A stretch of DNA of 14,497 nt from UBA4416 sp044357775 (GTDB lineage Bacteria > Bacteroidota > Bacteroidia > B-17B0 > Aurantibacillaceae): the NCBI GenBank assembly GCA_044357775.1, contig JBIKOX010000055.1:1-14497 (forward strand), in the 5' to 3' direction. Numbering within the stretch: the stretch's first letter is position 1; each line of letters opens with the position of its first letter. The notes beneath the pieces were generated by a model. That model was not told the DNA's origin. It ran no database searches and saw nothing but the letters and a program-made list of their open reading frames with translations. Below, piece by piece: positions 1 through 7,425 of this stretch. Position numbers and translations under genes: made by a program.

Positions 1-412
1 CACTTTGGTATAACCGAAGATCCGTGTGATTTGATAAAGTTTCTCTCAATAAAATAAATACGTCAATAATTTTAATACTAACTTCTATAGCTCTTTTACT
101 TTTTAAAACATTGGCTAACATCATAACTCCTTGTTCAGTAAAAGCAAGGGGTAAGTACTTAATATTATCTCCTCTCTTCAAGGTCGCATTTTGCGACCTT
201 GAAACTGTCGCCTCTTCTATTGTCAATTCAAACATATAGTGTTTTGGAAACCGCTCCATATTACGTTTCACTTGTTCTTTTAATCTTTTTGTTTCAACCC
301 CATAAAGTTCGGCTAAATCTCTATCTAGCATTACTTTTTGGTTTCTGATGAAGTAAATCTTTTGCATTATCACCTCATCAGGTAATAATATTGAATTATT
401 AATTTCTGCCAT
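1..412 (-). CDS. ORF6N-domain protein, 3' end outside window
   Basis: The ORF runs from ATG at 412-410 to the window edge without a stop; 137 codons are visible, starting MAEINNSILLPDEVIMQKIY. The sequence follows the ORF6N family: an N-terminal segment with LDRDLAELYGVETKRLKEQV (about residues 29-48), then RNMERFP, a KYLPLAFTEQGVMML block (about 83-97) and LKSKRAIEVSIKIIDVF. Related proteins occur in phages and widely in Bacteroidota genomes, where they are thought to bind DNA; that role is known from the family, not proven here. The C-terminal part is not visible. No clear ribosome binding site precedes the ATG. The gene lies downstream of, and in the same direction as, hflX, but a 136-nt gap with several inverted repeats suggests its own regulation. 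A palindrome within codons of about residues 70-78 (SRSQNATLK) recurs upstream of the gene. Confidence 0.85.
   Translation of the reverse strand, partial: MAEINNSILLPDEVIMQKIYFIRNQKVMLDRDLAELYGVETKRLKEQVKRNMERFPKHYMFELTIEEATVSRSQNATLKRGDNIKYLPLAFTEQGVMMLANVLKSKRAIEVSIKIIDVFILLRETLSNHTDLRLYQS
177..203. repeat. Palindrome inside the ORF6N coding region
   Basis: Perfect 12-bp arms at 177-188 (ttcaaggtcgca) and 192-203 (tgcgaccttgaa) flank a 3-nt centre. On the gene's sense strand the dyad encodes part of SRSQNATLK. The same core, differing at one central base, lies upstream of the gene at 514-546. Whether it acts as a DNA operator, an mRNA hairpin or simply reflects codon constraint cannot be told from sequence alone. 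Confidence 0.9.
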
Positions 413-427
413 TTTTATACTGATTTA

Positions 428-448
428 GGCATCACAATATGTGATACC
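428..448. promoter_or_regulatory. Candidate operator upstream of the ORF6N gene
   Basis: The dyad ATCACA-ATA-TGTGAT (431-436 / 440-445) extends to 9-bp arms with one mismatch at 428-448. It sits 16 to 36 nt upstream of the ORF6N ATG, where a repressor or autoregulator would be expected to bind. The symmetry is seen directly; the regulatory role is inferred. Confidence 0.45.
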
Positions 449-476
449 TTTGTTCAATATAAAATTAAATAATATA

Positions 477-506
477 ATAGCAGGTCTTTGCTATGAAATA
501 TAGCAA
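477..506. repeat. Triple alternating ATAGCA/TGCTAT array
   Basis: Three half-sites, atagca at 477-482, tgctat at 489-494 and atagca at 500-505, alternate in orientation and are spaced 11-12 bp, about one helical turn. The middle copy can pair with either neighbour: a 6-bp stem with a 6-nt loop on one side, or a 7-bp stem (488-494 with 500-506) on the other. This fits a cooperative protein-binding array or two mutually exclusive RNA hairpins upstream of the ORF6N gene. Confidence 0.5.
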
Positions 507-513
507 TATTTGT

Positions 514-546
514 TTTTTCAAGGTCGCAATTTGCGACCTTGAAAAA
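514..546. repeat. 33-nt perfect palindrome between hflX and ORF6N gene
   Basis: Sixteen-base arms (514-529 and 531-546) flank a single central T at 530; each arm carries AAGGTCGCAA or its complement. It begins 2 nt past the hflX stop, so it could be an hflX terminator hairpin. However, the strand downstream of the stem is A-rich rather than T-rich, and the core matches the palindrome inside the ORF6N gene, which argues for a dedicated repeat or binding site. Both roles could hold. Confidence 0.9.
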
Positions 547-548
547 TT

Positions 549-1748
549 CTAATAAAACAAATTACTGTAAGGGAAACGCTTTACATGTATTTCTTTAACT
601 ACATCATAAAGTGTTTTTTTAAACTCATTTGTGTTTTCTTTATTTTGAGCACTAATAAAAAGCGAAGTTTGATCTAAATTACTCATCCAGGTTTTTTTCA
701 ATTCATCAAGTGATAAATTTTCACGTGTTATTGGCGTTAAATCATCCTCGTCTTTTTTCACGTATTTAAAGGCATCTATTTTATTAAAAATCAAAATAGT
801 TGGTTTATCACCTGCACCAATATCAATTAAGGTTTGCCGAACCACATTAATTTGATCCTCAAAATTTGGATGAGAAATATCTACCACGTGCAATAAAATA
901 TCAGCTTCACGCACTTCATCCAATGTACTTTTAAAGCTTTCCACTAATTGGGTTGGTAGCTTTCTAATAAAACCAACTGTATCACATAACAAGAAAAATA
1001 AATTATCAATGGTTACTTTACGCACTGTGGTATCTAATGTTGCAAATAATTTATTTTCTGCAAACACGTCGCTCTTGCTAATCATATTCATGATGGTAGA
1101 TTTACCAACATTAGTATAACCAACTAACGCTACACGCACAAACTCTCCGCGGTTTTTACGCTGCGTGGCCATTTGCTTATCTATTATTTTCAAATCTTCT
1201 TTTAGCTGAGCAATTTTATCACGCGCAATTCGGCGGTCAGTTTCTATTTCTTTTTCACCAGCTCCGCCGCGCGTTCCAGTGCCACCTCGTTGGCGTTCAA
1301 GGTGAGTCCACATACCTGTTAAGCGTGGCAGTAAATACTGCATTTGCGCTAATTCAACTTGTGTTTTAGCGTGAGCTGTTTGTGCCCGTTGCGAAAATAT
1401 TTCAAGAATTAAAGTTGTTCTATCTAAAATTTTTACACCTAATTCTTTTTCTAAATTACGTTGCTGAGAAGGCGTTAATTCATCGTCAAAAATAACGATA
1501 TCAATTTTATGTTCTACGATGTAAGTTTTTACTTCAGTGAGTTTTCCTTTGCCAATAAATGTGGCTTTATCTGCTTTTTCTAATTTTTGAGTAAAAACTT
1601 TTTTTGTTTCTACGCCATAGGTTGCCGATAAAAAAGCTAATTCATCTAAATACTCGTATGCTAAATCCTCGTTTTGTTTTTTATTTATAACGCCTATTAA
1701 AACTGCTACAAGTTTTGGTTTTTCTGTTGAGTGAGTGCTTGGTTTCAA
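549..1748 (-). CDS. hflX: GTPase HflX
   Basis: HflX is a conserved GTPase that binds the 50S ribosomal subunit and, in characterised bacteria, splits stalled ribosomes after heat or antibiotic stress. The 399-aa product has the family layout: an N-terminal HflX domain with FIGKGKLTEV (about 64-73) and DDELTPSQQRNLE (88-100), a Gly-rich linker RGGTGTRGGAGE (154-165), a coiled-coil helix, and the G domain. In the G domain, G1 is GYTNVGKST (210-218), G2 is around TLDTT (237-241), G3 is DTVG (256-259) and G4 is NKID (322-325). The start is TTG at 1748-1746: an in-frame stop lies 3 codons upstream and the first internal Met is near residue 146. The start lies 5 nt after the stop of the upstream cytochrome c gene, so translational coupling is likely. 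The product is full length and no active-site residue is missing. Confidence 0.97.
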   Translation of the reverse strand: MKPSTHSTEKPKLVAVLIGVINKKQNEDLAYEYLDELAFLSATYGVETKKVFTQKLEKADKATFIGKGKLTEVKTYIVEHKIDIVIFDDELTPSQQRNLEKELGVKILDRTTLILEIFSQRAQTAHAKTQVELAQMQYLLPRLTGMWTHLERQRGGTGTRGGAGEKEIETDRRIARDKIAQLKEDLKIIDKQMATQRKNRGEFVRVALVGYTNVGKSTIMNMISKSDVFAENKLFATLDTTVRKVTIDNLFFLLCDTVGFIRKLPTQLVESFKSTLDEVREADILLHVVDISHPNFEDQINVVRQTLIDIGAGDKPTILIFNKIDAFKYVKKDEDDLTPITRENLSLDELKKTWMSNLDQTSLFISAQNKENTNEFKKTLYDVVKEIHVKRFPYSNLFY

Positions 1749-1753
1749 TGCTA

Positions 1754-2365
1754 TTATTTACCCTTTAAATCAGTTTCAATGTAAGAAGCAACTGCTTCAA
1801 TTTGCTCAGAAGTTAAAGTTTCTTTGTATGCAGCCATTGTATTTTTACCATTAGTAATAATATCAACAATTCCCGAATGTGATAATTGTGTTACAGATAA
1901 ATTTTTTGCTCCACCCGCGGCTAATTTTCCATCGTTACCATGACAAAGTGAGCATTTTTGTTCGAAAATCTCTTTACCGATATTCGCTGCAATTTTAATC
2001 CCTGCTTTTGCATCTTTTGCTTTATATGCTAAGGAAAACGATACGACAATTAAAAAAAATGAAAGCGTGGCTAATACCTTGTTTTTTTTCTTAAACCCAA
2101 TGACTGCTAAGGGAATTGAAAGCATTACCAGAGCAATTTTTATATACATAATTGTTGGAAAAGGTGTATGAGGCAATTGCGTCATTAAAAAAATACCTGT
2201 TGCCAAAAAGCCAAAACTTACGATCATTTCGGCAACTTTTGTTTTCTTTTTAAATTTTTCTAAAAGTTCATCTCTATCACTTAATAATAAAATTGTTTTA
2301 ATTAAATAAATTAATGTAAATAACACTACAAATAATGTGTGTGAATGAAGCATGCCTGTGGCCAT
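1754..2365 (-). CDS. SirB-like membrane protein fused to cytochrome c domain
   Basis: The 203-aa protein has two parts. Residues 1-115 contain four hydrophobic segments (about 9-28, 45-63, 70-90, 97-115) and resemble the small SirB membrane family in segment order and in the helix-turn-basic-loop pattern (FKKKNK near 91-96). Residues 125-203 form a class I cytochrome c domain with heme motif CSLCH (138-142), a likely distal ligand Met177 (NTMAAY) and the C-terminal helix SEQIEAVASYIE. The heme domain should face the periplasm, tethered by the membrane part, and carry electrons in the envelope; its redox partners are not visible. The start is ATG at 2365-2363, with Met5 (2353) as an alternative. 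It is the first gene of a two-gene unit with hflX, from which it is separated by 5 nt. The cytochrome assignment is firm; the SirB relationship is by eye. Confidence 0.85.
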   Translation of the reverse strand: MATGMLHSHTLFVVLFTLIYLIKTILLLSDRDELLEKFKKKTKVAEMIVSFGFLATGIFLMTQLPHTPFPTIMYIKIALVMLSIPLAVIGFKKKNKVLATLSFFLIVVSFSLAYKAKDAKAGIKIAANIGKEIFEQKCSLCHGNDGKLAAGGAKNLSVTQLSHSGIVDIITNGKNTMAAYKETLTSEQIEAVASYIETDLKGK

Positions 2366-2386
2366 AATCTAAATTTTAATGTAATT

Positions 2387-2394
2387 CAAAATTA
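2387..2394 (-). promoter_or_regulatory. Candidate -7 box for the cytochrome c-hflX operon
   Basis: On the minus strand TAATTTTG matches the Bacteroidota -7 consensus TAnnTTTG exactly, 21 nt upstream of the ATG at 2365. The -33 region has only a T-rich stretch, so the call rests on the -7 box and its position. Confidence 0.45.
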
Positions 2395-2450
2395 ACAAAT
2401 TATCTGTAATTAAAAACGATAAACTAATTTTAATAAATAAGCGATAATGC

Positions 2451-2458
2451 TATATTTG
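2451..2458 (+). promoter_or_regulatory. Candidate -7 box for the amidohydrolase gene
   Basis: TATATTTG matches the Bacteroidota TAnnTTTG -7 element exactly and lies 19 nt before the ATG at 2478, implying a short leader. The -33 position is merely T-rich (around 2428-2431). Confidence 0.55.
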
Positions 2459-2477
2459 TTATAACAAAAAACAACTT

Positions 2478-5400
2478 ATGCATAAACTTCTTTTAGTATT
2501 TTACTCTGTATTTTTTATTAGTCTTAGTTTGAATAGTCAAACTACTTTTCCTTCTAATGGGGCGCCAAATTTAATTCATACAATGTATGCTTTTACAAAT
2601 TGTACATTGCATGTTGATGCCGATATTACAATTTATAACGGTACACTGCTTATTCAGGATGGAGTGATTTTGAAAGCAGGTGAAAAATTAGATTTTCAGA
2701 AAGAAGCAGTTTCAATAGATTTAAAAGGAAAGCATATTTATCCTGCATTTATTGATTTGTATAGCGATTACGGAATACCCGAATTAAAACGAAGCGAGCA
2801 AGCAGACGCTCCAAAAAAAGGAGCCTATGGTTGTAATCAAGCTATAAAGAGTGATATTGAATCCCATAAATTATTTTTACATGATCAGCAAAAAGCAGAC
2901 GAATTAAGAAAACTAGGATTTGGCGCTGTGCTAACGGCACAAAAAGATGGTATTGTGAGAGGAACTGGCGTACTCGTAAATTTAACTAATGCTAAAGAAA
3001 ATGAGAGTATTATTTTGGATAGAGCTGCTTCTTTTTACTCTTTAAAGAAAGGCACTTCGCCACAAGATTATCCATCCTCTTTAATGGGTGCAGTGGCTTT
3101 ATTAAGGCAAACGTATTATGATGCCGATTGGTATAAAAACAATCAAACAAAAACGGAATATAATATCACGTTAGATGCATTTAATAAATTAAAAGAATTA
3201 CCTGCCATTTTTGAAGGGAATGATAAATACAATGATTTAAGAGGGAAAACAATTGCAGATGAATTTAAAATAAAATATATTATTAAGGGTGTGGGTAACG
3301 AATATCAAAGATTGTATGATATTCAAAATACAAATAGTGAGTTTATAATTCCAGTAAATTATCCTGATGCTATTGATGTTGAAGATCCTTATGATGCAGA
3401 GCAAGCGTCATTAACAGATTTAAAACATTGGGAAATGGCTCCTTCCAATTTAGCGGCTCTCGAAAAAAACTATATTCAATTTTGCATTACCACTGCCGAT
3501 TTAAAAGATAAATCACTTTTCTTAAAAAATGTACGAAAGGCAATTGCTTATGGTTTGTCAGAAAAAATGGCATTAAAAGCATTAACATCTAATCCAGCAA
3601 AATTTATTGGAGTTCAAAACAAAATTGGTAGTTTAAAACAAGGTATGTTGGCCAATTTTTTCATTTCGTCTAAATCTGTTTTTGAAGATGATGCTATTAT
3701 TTATGAAACTTGGAGCAAAGGAATTAAACATGTATATGATAATTTGGCACTTCCAAATATTGCTGGAACCTTTGAGTTAATATATGGCGCATTAAAAAGC
3801 AAATTAATAATTTCAAAAGAGCAAGATAATTTATCGGGACTTATTTTCTTAAAAGATAGTATGAAAGCAAAAGCTAATATAACTTTTAAAAATAACCTAG
3901 TAACTATAAGTTTTCCATATGATTCGACATTTACAATGCGGTTAACAGGAAATTATAATGAACTTACAAAATCATTTAAAGGCGCCGGGCAATATGCAGA
4001 TGGCAGTTGGACAGACTTTACGTTAAATTATTCCGCAACTTTAGATACTGCAAAAACTAAAACGGCAGCAAAGGCAAAACAAACCATTGATTGTGGTAAG
4101 GTTTTTTATCCGTTTGTAGCTTATGGTGAACCAGAAGCAGAAAATAATGGTTTAATAAAAGATACGTGGTTGAAATTTAAAAAACGGTATGATGCATTAC
4201 TCATTAAAAATGCTACCATTTGGACAAATGAATCTGACTCTATTTTAAAAGACCAAGATGTTTATATTGTTGATGGTAAAATTGTGCGTATTGCGCCTAA
4301 TATAGATGTTCCTAAAACAGCCTTCGCAAAAATAATAGATGCAAAAGGCATGCACTTAACACCCGGCATTATTGATGAACATTCGCACATTGCCTTGTTT
4401 AGTGTAAATGAAGGGGCTGATGCTAGTAGCGCTGAAGTAAGAATGTCAGATGTAATTAATCCGGATGATATAAATATTTATCGTCAGTTATCTGGAGGAG
4501 TTACAACTGCGCAATTATTGCATGGCTCTGCAAATCCTATTGGTGGCCAAAGTTGTTTAATAAAATTACGTTGGGGTAAAAGTCCACAAGAATTTAAATA
4601 CGAAAACGCGCCCGGCTTTATTAAGTTTGCTTTAGGAGAAAATGTAAAACACTCAAATGGTTTAAATCCCGATCAAGTAAGATTTCCTCAAACTCGAATG
4701 GGCGTTGAACAATTGTATTATGATTATTTTACACGTGCAACTGCATACAAAAAGCAATTTGCAGATTACACAAAACTTACCCCAAAAGAAATAGAAAAAA
4801 ACAAAATCACATCTCCTCGCAAAGATTTAGATTTAGAAGCGCTGGCCGAAATAATAGATGCAAAACGATTTATTACCTGCCATAGTTATGTGCAAAGTGA
4901 AATCAACATGCTAATGCATGTAGCCGATAGTATGAAATTTAAAGTAAACACATTTACGCATATTTTAGAGGGATATAAAGTGGCTGACAAGATGAAAGCG
5001 CACGGTGCAAATGCGTCTACATTTGCCGATTGGTGGGCTTACAAATTAGAAGTAATGGATGCTATTCCGCACAATGCAGCTATGCTTACAAAAGCAGGAG
5101 TAAATACGGCAGTCAATTCTGATGATGCTGAAATGGGAAGACGATTAAACCAAGAGGCTGCTAAATCAATTAAATATGGAGGATTAACAGAAGTTCAAGC
5201 TTTAAAATTAATTACTTTAAATCCTGCAAAAATGTTACACATTGATGAAAAAGTGGGAAGTATTAAAGTAGGTAAAGTAGCAGATTTAGTTTTATGGTCG
5301 GATAACCCATTAAGTATTTACACTAAAGTAAATACTACCATTATTGATGGGCAAATTTATTATGACAAAGATGAAGATGCTAAATTACGAGAAGACATAA

Positions 5401-5525
5401 AAAAAGAACGCGCTCGCATTATTTCCAAATTAATTTTAGAAAAAAATAAAGGTGCTAAGGTAATTAAGCCGCAACCTAAAAAACAAAACCGCTTTCACTG
5501 CGATAGCGAGGATAGTGGTTGGTAG
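2478..5525 (+). CDS. Exported tandem amidohydrolase with inactive first half
   Basis: The 1015-aa protein has a signal peptide (hydrophobic core LLLVFYSVFFISLSLNS, about residues 4-20), so it is exported. Two amidohydrolase-like halves follow. The second half (about 570-970) has the metal-dependent hydrolase signatures: TPGIIDEHSHIA with His635 and His637, His802 (TCHSY), His828 (FTHILEG) and Asp882 (NSDDAE), plus the closing NPAKMLHIDEKVGSIKVGKVADLVLW. The first half (about 45-400) keeps the fold markers (DGVILKAG, NPAKFIGVQNKIGSLKQGMLANFFI), but its HxH position reads DLYSDYG (93-99), so the usual metal ligands are gone. Imidazolonepropionase- or dipeptidase-like chemistry is possible, but the substrate cannot be named. 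The C-terminus is Lys-rich. The gene is probably monocistronic: its end converges with the next gene, 16 nt away. Confidence 0.9.
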   Translation: MHKLLLVFYSVFFISLSLNSQTTFPSNGAPNLIHTMYAFTNCTLHVDADITIYNGTLLIQDGVILKAGEKLDFQKEAVSIDLKGKHIYPAFIDLYSDYGIPELKRSEQADAPKKGAYGCNQAIKSDIESHKLFLHDQQKADELRKLGFGAVLTAQKDGIVRGTGVLVNLTNAKENESIILDRAASFYSLKKGTSPQDYPSSLMGAVALLRQTYYDADWYKNNQTKTEYNITLDAFNKLKELPAIFEGNDKYNDLRGKTIADEFKIKYIIKGVGNEYQRLYDIQNTNSEFIIPVNYPDAIDVEDPYDAEQASLTDLKHWEMAPSNLAALEKNYIQFCITTADLKDKSLFLKNVRKAIAYGLSEKMALKALTSNPAKFIGVQNKIGSLKQGMLANFFISSKSVFEDDAIIYETWSKGIKHVYDNLALPNIAGTFELIYGALKSKLIISKEQDNLSGLIFLKDSMKAKANITFKNNLVTISFPYDSTFTMRLTGNYNELTKSFKGAGQYADGSWTDFTLNYSATLDTAKTKTAAKAKQTIDCGKVFYPFVAYGEPEAENNGLIKDTWLKFKKRYDALLIKNATIWTNESDSILKDQDVYIVDGKIVRIAPNIDVPKTAFAKIIDAKGMHLTPGIIDEHSHIALFSVNEGADASSAEVRMSDVINPDDINIYRQLSGGVTTAQLLHGSANPIGGQSCLIKLRWGKSPQEFKYENAPGFIKFALGENVKHSNGLNPDQVRFPQTRMGVEQLYYDYFTRATAYKKQFADYTKLTPKEIEKNKITSPRKDLDLEALAEIIDAKRFITCHSYVQSEINMLMHVADSMKFKVNTFTHILEGYKVADKMKAHGANASTFADWWAYKLEVMDAIPHNAAMLTKAGVNTAVNSDDAEMGRRLNQEAAKSIKYGGLTEVQALKLITLNPAKMLHIDEKVGSIKVGKVADLVLWSDNPLSIYTKVNTTIIDGQIYYDKDEDAKLREDIKKERARIISKLILEKNKGAKVIKPQPKKQNRFHCDSEDSGW

Positions 5526-5541
5526 TATTTTTTTGAAATTA

Positions 5542-6672
5542 TCACCAACAAAAATCTTTTATATCATTTGGACTAATAATTTGTGTTGTGGCCTCGGGAT
5601 AAACATTTGAGAAGGCTTTTGTAAATCTAACTTTTTGAGTAAGACTATATTTAAATTCAAACGCATTTAGTTGGCTGCTAGTTTTTTCTAAATAATCTAC
5701 CTCTTGCTGTTGTAAAGTTCTCCAAAAATAAGGTTTACTGTTTTTACTTTGCCATTCGTTCATTTTTTGTCTATCGGCAATCATCATATTTTCAAAAAGA
5801 GCCCCAGCATCTTGTCTATTTTGTATCGGTCTAAAATCATTAATAATAGCATTACGAATGCCGTTATCCCAAAAATATATTTTTTTAAGTTTGCTCACTT
5901 CCTTGCGCTGGTTTGTATTATATGCTTTTAACCTAAATACAACAAAAGCTTTTTCTAATAAATCAATATAGCTATCAACGGTTTCTGTTTTTACTTTTAA
6001 TTGAGTAGCTAATTCATTTAAAGATACTTCTGATCCCATTTGATATGCTAATAGTTGCAGAAGTTTATCGAGTAATTCTGGTTTACGAATATCCTTCCAA
6101 ATTAAAACGTCTTTATATAAATACTGTGATGCTAAATTTTTTAATAATAATTCAGCATCAATTCTATTAGTGCATATTTCAGGGTAAAACCCATGTATTA
6201 AATGAAACGGTAAGTTTTCATTAATAGCAATGATATTCTCATCTTTATACAATTCAAATAACGAAAAAGGATATAAGTGCAATAAAATATGCCTGCCCGT
6301 TAATGGTTCAAAAATTTTGTCTGATATTTCGAGGGCAGATGAACCCGTCGCTATTAATTTTACTGTTTTAAAATTATCTACAATGCGTTTTAATAGAAGT
6401 CCAGCATTATCTATTCGTTGCACTTCATCAATAACTACTAATTTATTTGCGCCAATTAAATCTTTAAGTTGAGTTAAGGATGCTGTTGAGAGTATGTTTT
6501 GTACGTTTGCTTCATCGCCAGTTAAATACAATGCCTTTTCGTTACTATTTTCAATTAATTGATTAACCAATGTTGTTTTACCAACTTGCCTTGCTCCTAT
6601 TAAAACTAACGCTTTATGTTTAGAAAGCCATTTTTCTAAATTAACATAAGCAACTCTTTGTAGTGTATTCAT
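5542..6672 (-). CDS. AAA family ATPase with C-terminal DUF4143
   Basis: From ATG at 6672-6670 the product has 376 aa (numbering from this Met). The N-terminal ATPase domain has Walker A GARQVGKTT (26-34), Walker B LVVIDEVQR (Asp82, Glu83) and a sensor-like IATGSS (107-112). After a winged-helix-like segment (LNELATQLKVKTETVDSYIDLL, about 219-239) comes the DUF4143 region with FWDNGIRNA, GALFEN (Glu294) and an EVDYLE...FEFK pattern (Asp326, Glu339, Lys341) resembling a PD-(D/E)XK nuclease core. Such ATPases are widespread and often horizontally transferred; their role is mostly unknown. The upstream TTG at 6687 is possible but would add only MYFCL and overlap a promoter-like box, so the ATG is preferred. 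The gene stands alone, converging with the amidohydrolase gene. Confidence 0.88.
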   Translation of the reverse strand: MNTLQRVAYVNLEKWLSKHKALVLIGARQVGKTTLVNQLIENSNEKALYLTGDEANVQNILSTASLTQLKDLIGANKLVVIDEVQRIDNAGLLLKRIVDNFKTVKLIATGSSALEISDKIFEPLTGRHILLHLYPFSLFELYKDENIIAINENLPFHLIHGFYPEICTNRIDAELLLKNLASQYLYKDVLIWKDIRKPELLDKLLQLLAYQMGSEVSLNELATQLKVKTETVDSYIDLLEKAFVVFRLKAYNTNQRKEVSKLKKIYFWDNGIRNAIINDFRPIQNRQDAGALFENMMIADRQKMNEWQSKNSKPYFWRTLQQQEVDYLEKTSSQLNAFEFKYSLTQKVRFTKAFSNVYPEATTQIISPNDIKDFCW

Positions 6673-6676
6673 TAAG

Positions 6677-6684
6677 CAAAAGTA
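6677..6684 (-). promoter_or_regulatory. Candidate -7 box for the AAA/DUF4143 gene
   Basis: TACTTTTG on the minus strand fits TAnnTTTG exactly, but ends only 4 nt before the ATG at 6672. If used, the transcript would be leaderless or nearly so. This also favours 6672 over the upstream TTG as the start. The -33 region is not convincing. Confidence 0.4.
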
Positions 6685-6853
6685 CAAATAATTATTTTGT
6701 AACAGAAAAATTACTATTTATTTATATGTTGTGTCGGAAATTTTAATAAAAAATGTTAGTTTTAGCAAAATAACACTAAGTTTTCTTGCCCGAAACTACT
6801 AAATGGACTTATAAAAAAAATATAAAAATTGTCTACCGTTTTGGCAAAATCTT

Positions 6854-6880
6854 GTCTTTCTAACCAAGTTAGAACTAGAC
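6854..6880. repeat. Imperfect hairpin in the 6673-6953 gap
   Basis: An 11-bp stem (6854-6864 with 6868-6880) has a CAA loop and a 2-nt bulge at 6875-6876; the inner 7 bp are ttctaac/gttagaa. It is nested within a wider 9-bp inverted repeat, cttgtcttt (6851-6859) and aaagacaag (6911-6919). It lies about 75 nt beyond the stop of the 153-aa gene and could serve as a weak terminator or processing site for that operon. No long T-tract follows on the minus strand. Confidence 0.5.
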
Positions 6881-6953
6881 ATTTTTAGGCGTATCTATTT
6901 TTTAATTCGTAAAGACAAGTAGGACTTAATTATTGCATTTTTTAATTATCTAT

Positions 6954-7415
6954 CTAATTTGTTAAGTATTTTTGGAGCCACGTATGATGCAATGGCTGCT
7001 TCCAATTAGTTTCTAATTGTCTAGATTCAGTAATAGTATTATCAAATACTAAAGTATTACCTGAAATTATATTATCTGCCAGTAACTCTTTTATTTGCGA
7101 AGCCTTTACCACCTCTACTTGATTATTATTTTCGTAAGCTACTAATAAACGATTTAATAAGTCTACCGAAAATGCCAGCTCTAATTCTTTTACAAATCGA
7201 ACTTGTTTATCAATACTACAACCACTGGCGTTGTATTTATCTTCATTAACTTTAAAAATCAATAATCGATTTTGGTATAATTCAAAAGAAGCATCTAAAC
7301 TCACATCGTGCGCCGTCCAGCCACTCACAAAATTTTGACAACGATTTTTAAAATCAGCTATTAGTTCGTTGGTTAATTCTTTACTTAAAGTATAAATCCA
7401 AATACGCTCGTTCAT
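6954..7415 (-). CDS. Conserved protein, 'ABC transporter ATPase'-named family
   Basis: The gene reads 153 aa from ATG at 7415-7413 (MNERIWIYTLSKELTNELIA). It matches a short Bacteroidota family commonly labelled 'ABC transporter ATPase'. Its hallmarks are WTAHDVSLDASFEL (33-46), LLIFKVNE, ASGCSIDKQVRFVKELE (63-79) and a VDLLNRL helix. The label is misleading: there is no Walker A, Walker B or ABC signature motif, and no transmembrane segment or signal peptide, so a small cytosolic protein of unknown function is the honest description. A longer reading from 7550 is open but would overlap the preceding gene's C-terminus in another frame and adds unconserved-looking residues. The start lies 10 nt after the stop of the methyltransferase/GT2 gene, indicating a shared transcript. 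Confidence 0.85.
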   Translation of the reverse strand: MNERIWIYTLSKELTNELIADFKNRCQNFVSGWTAHDVSLDASFELYQNRLLIFKVNEDKYNASGCSIDKQVRFVKELELAFSVDLLNRLLVAYENNNQVEVVKASQIKELLADNIISGNTLVFDNTITESRQLETNWKQPLHHTWLQKYLTN

Positions 7416-7425
7416 AATATTACTC

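Noticed and set aside
177..203. Transcription terminator inside the ORF6N gene
   Set aside because: The hairpin lies in the middle of an intact, family-consistent coding frame and is not followed by a T-tract on the sense strand.
6673..6687. Upstream TTG start for the AAA/DUF4143 gene
   Set aside because: It adds only five residues and overlaps a consensus -7 box; the ATG at 6672 is the simpler choice.
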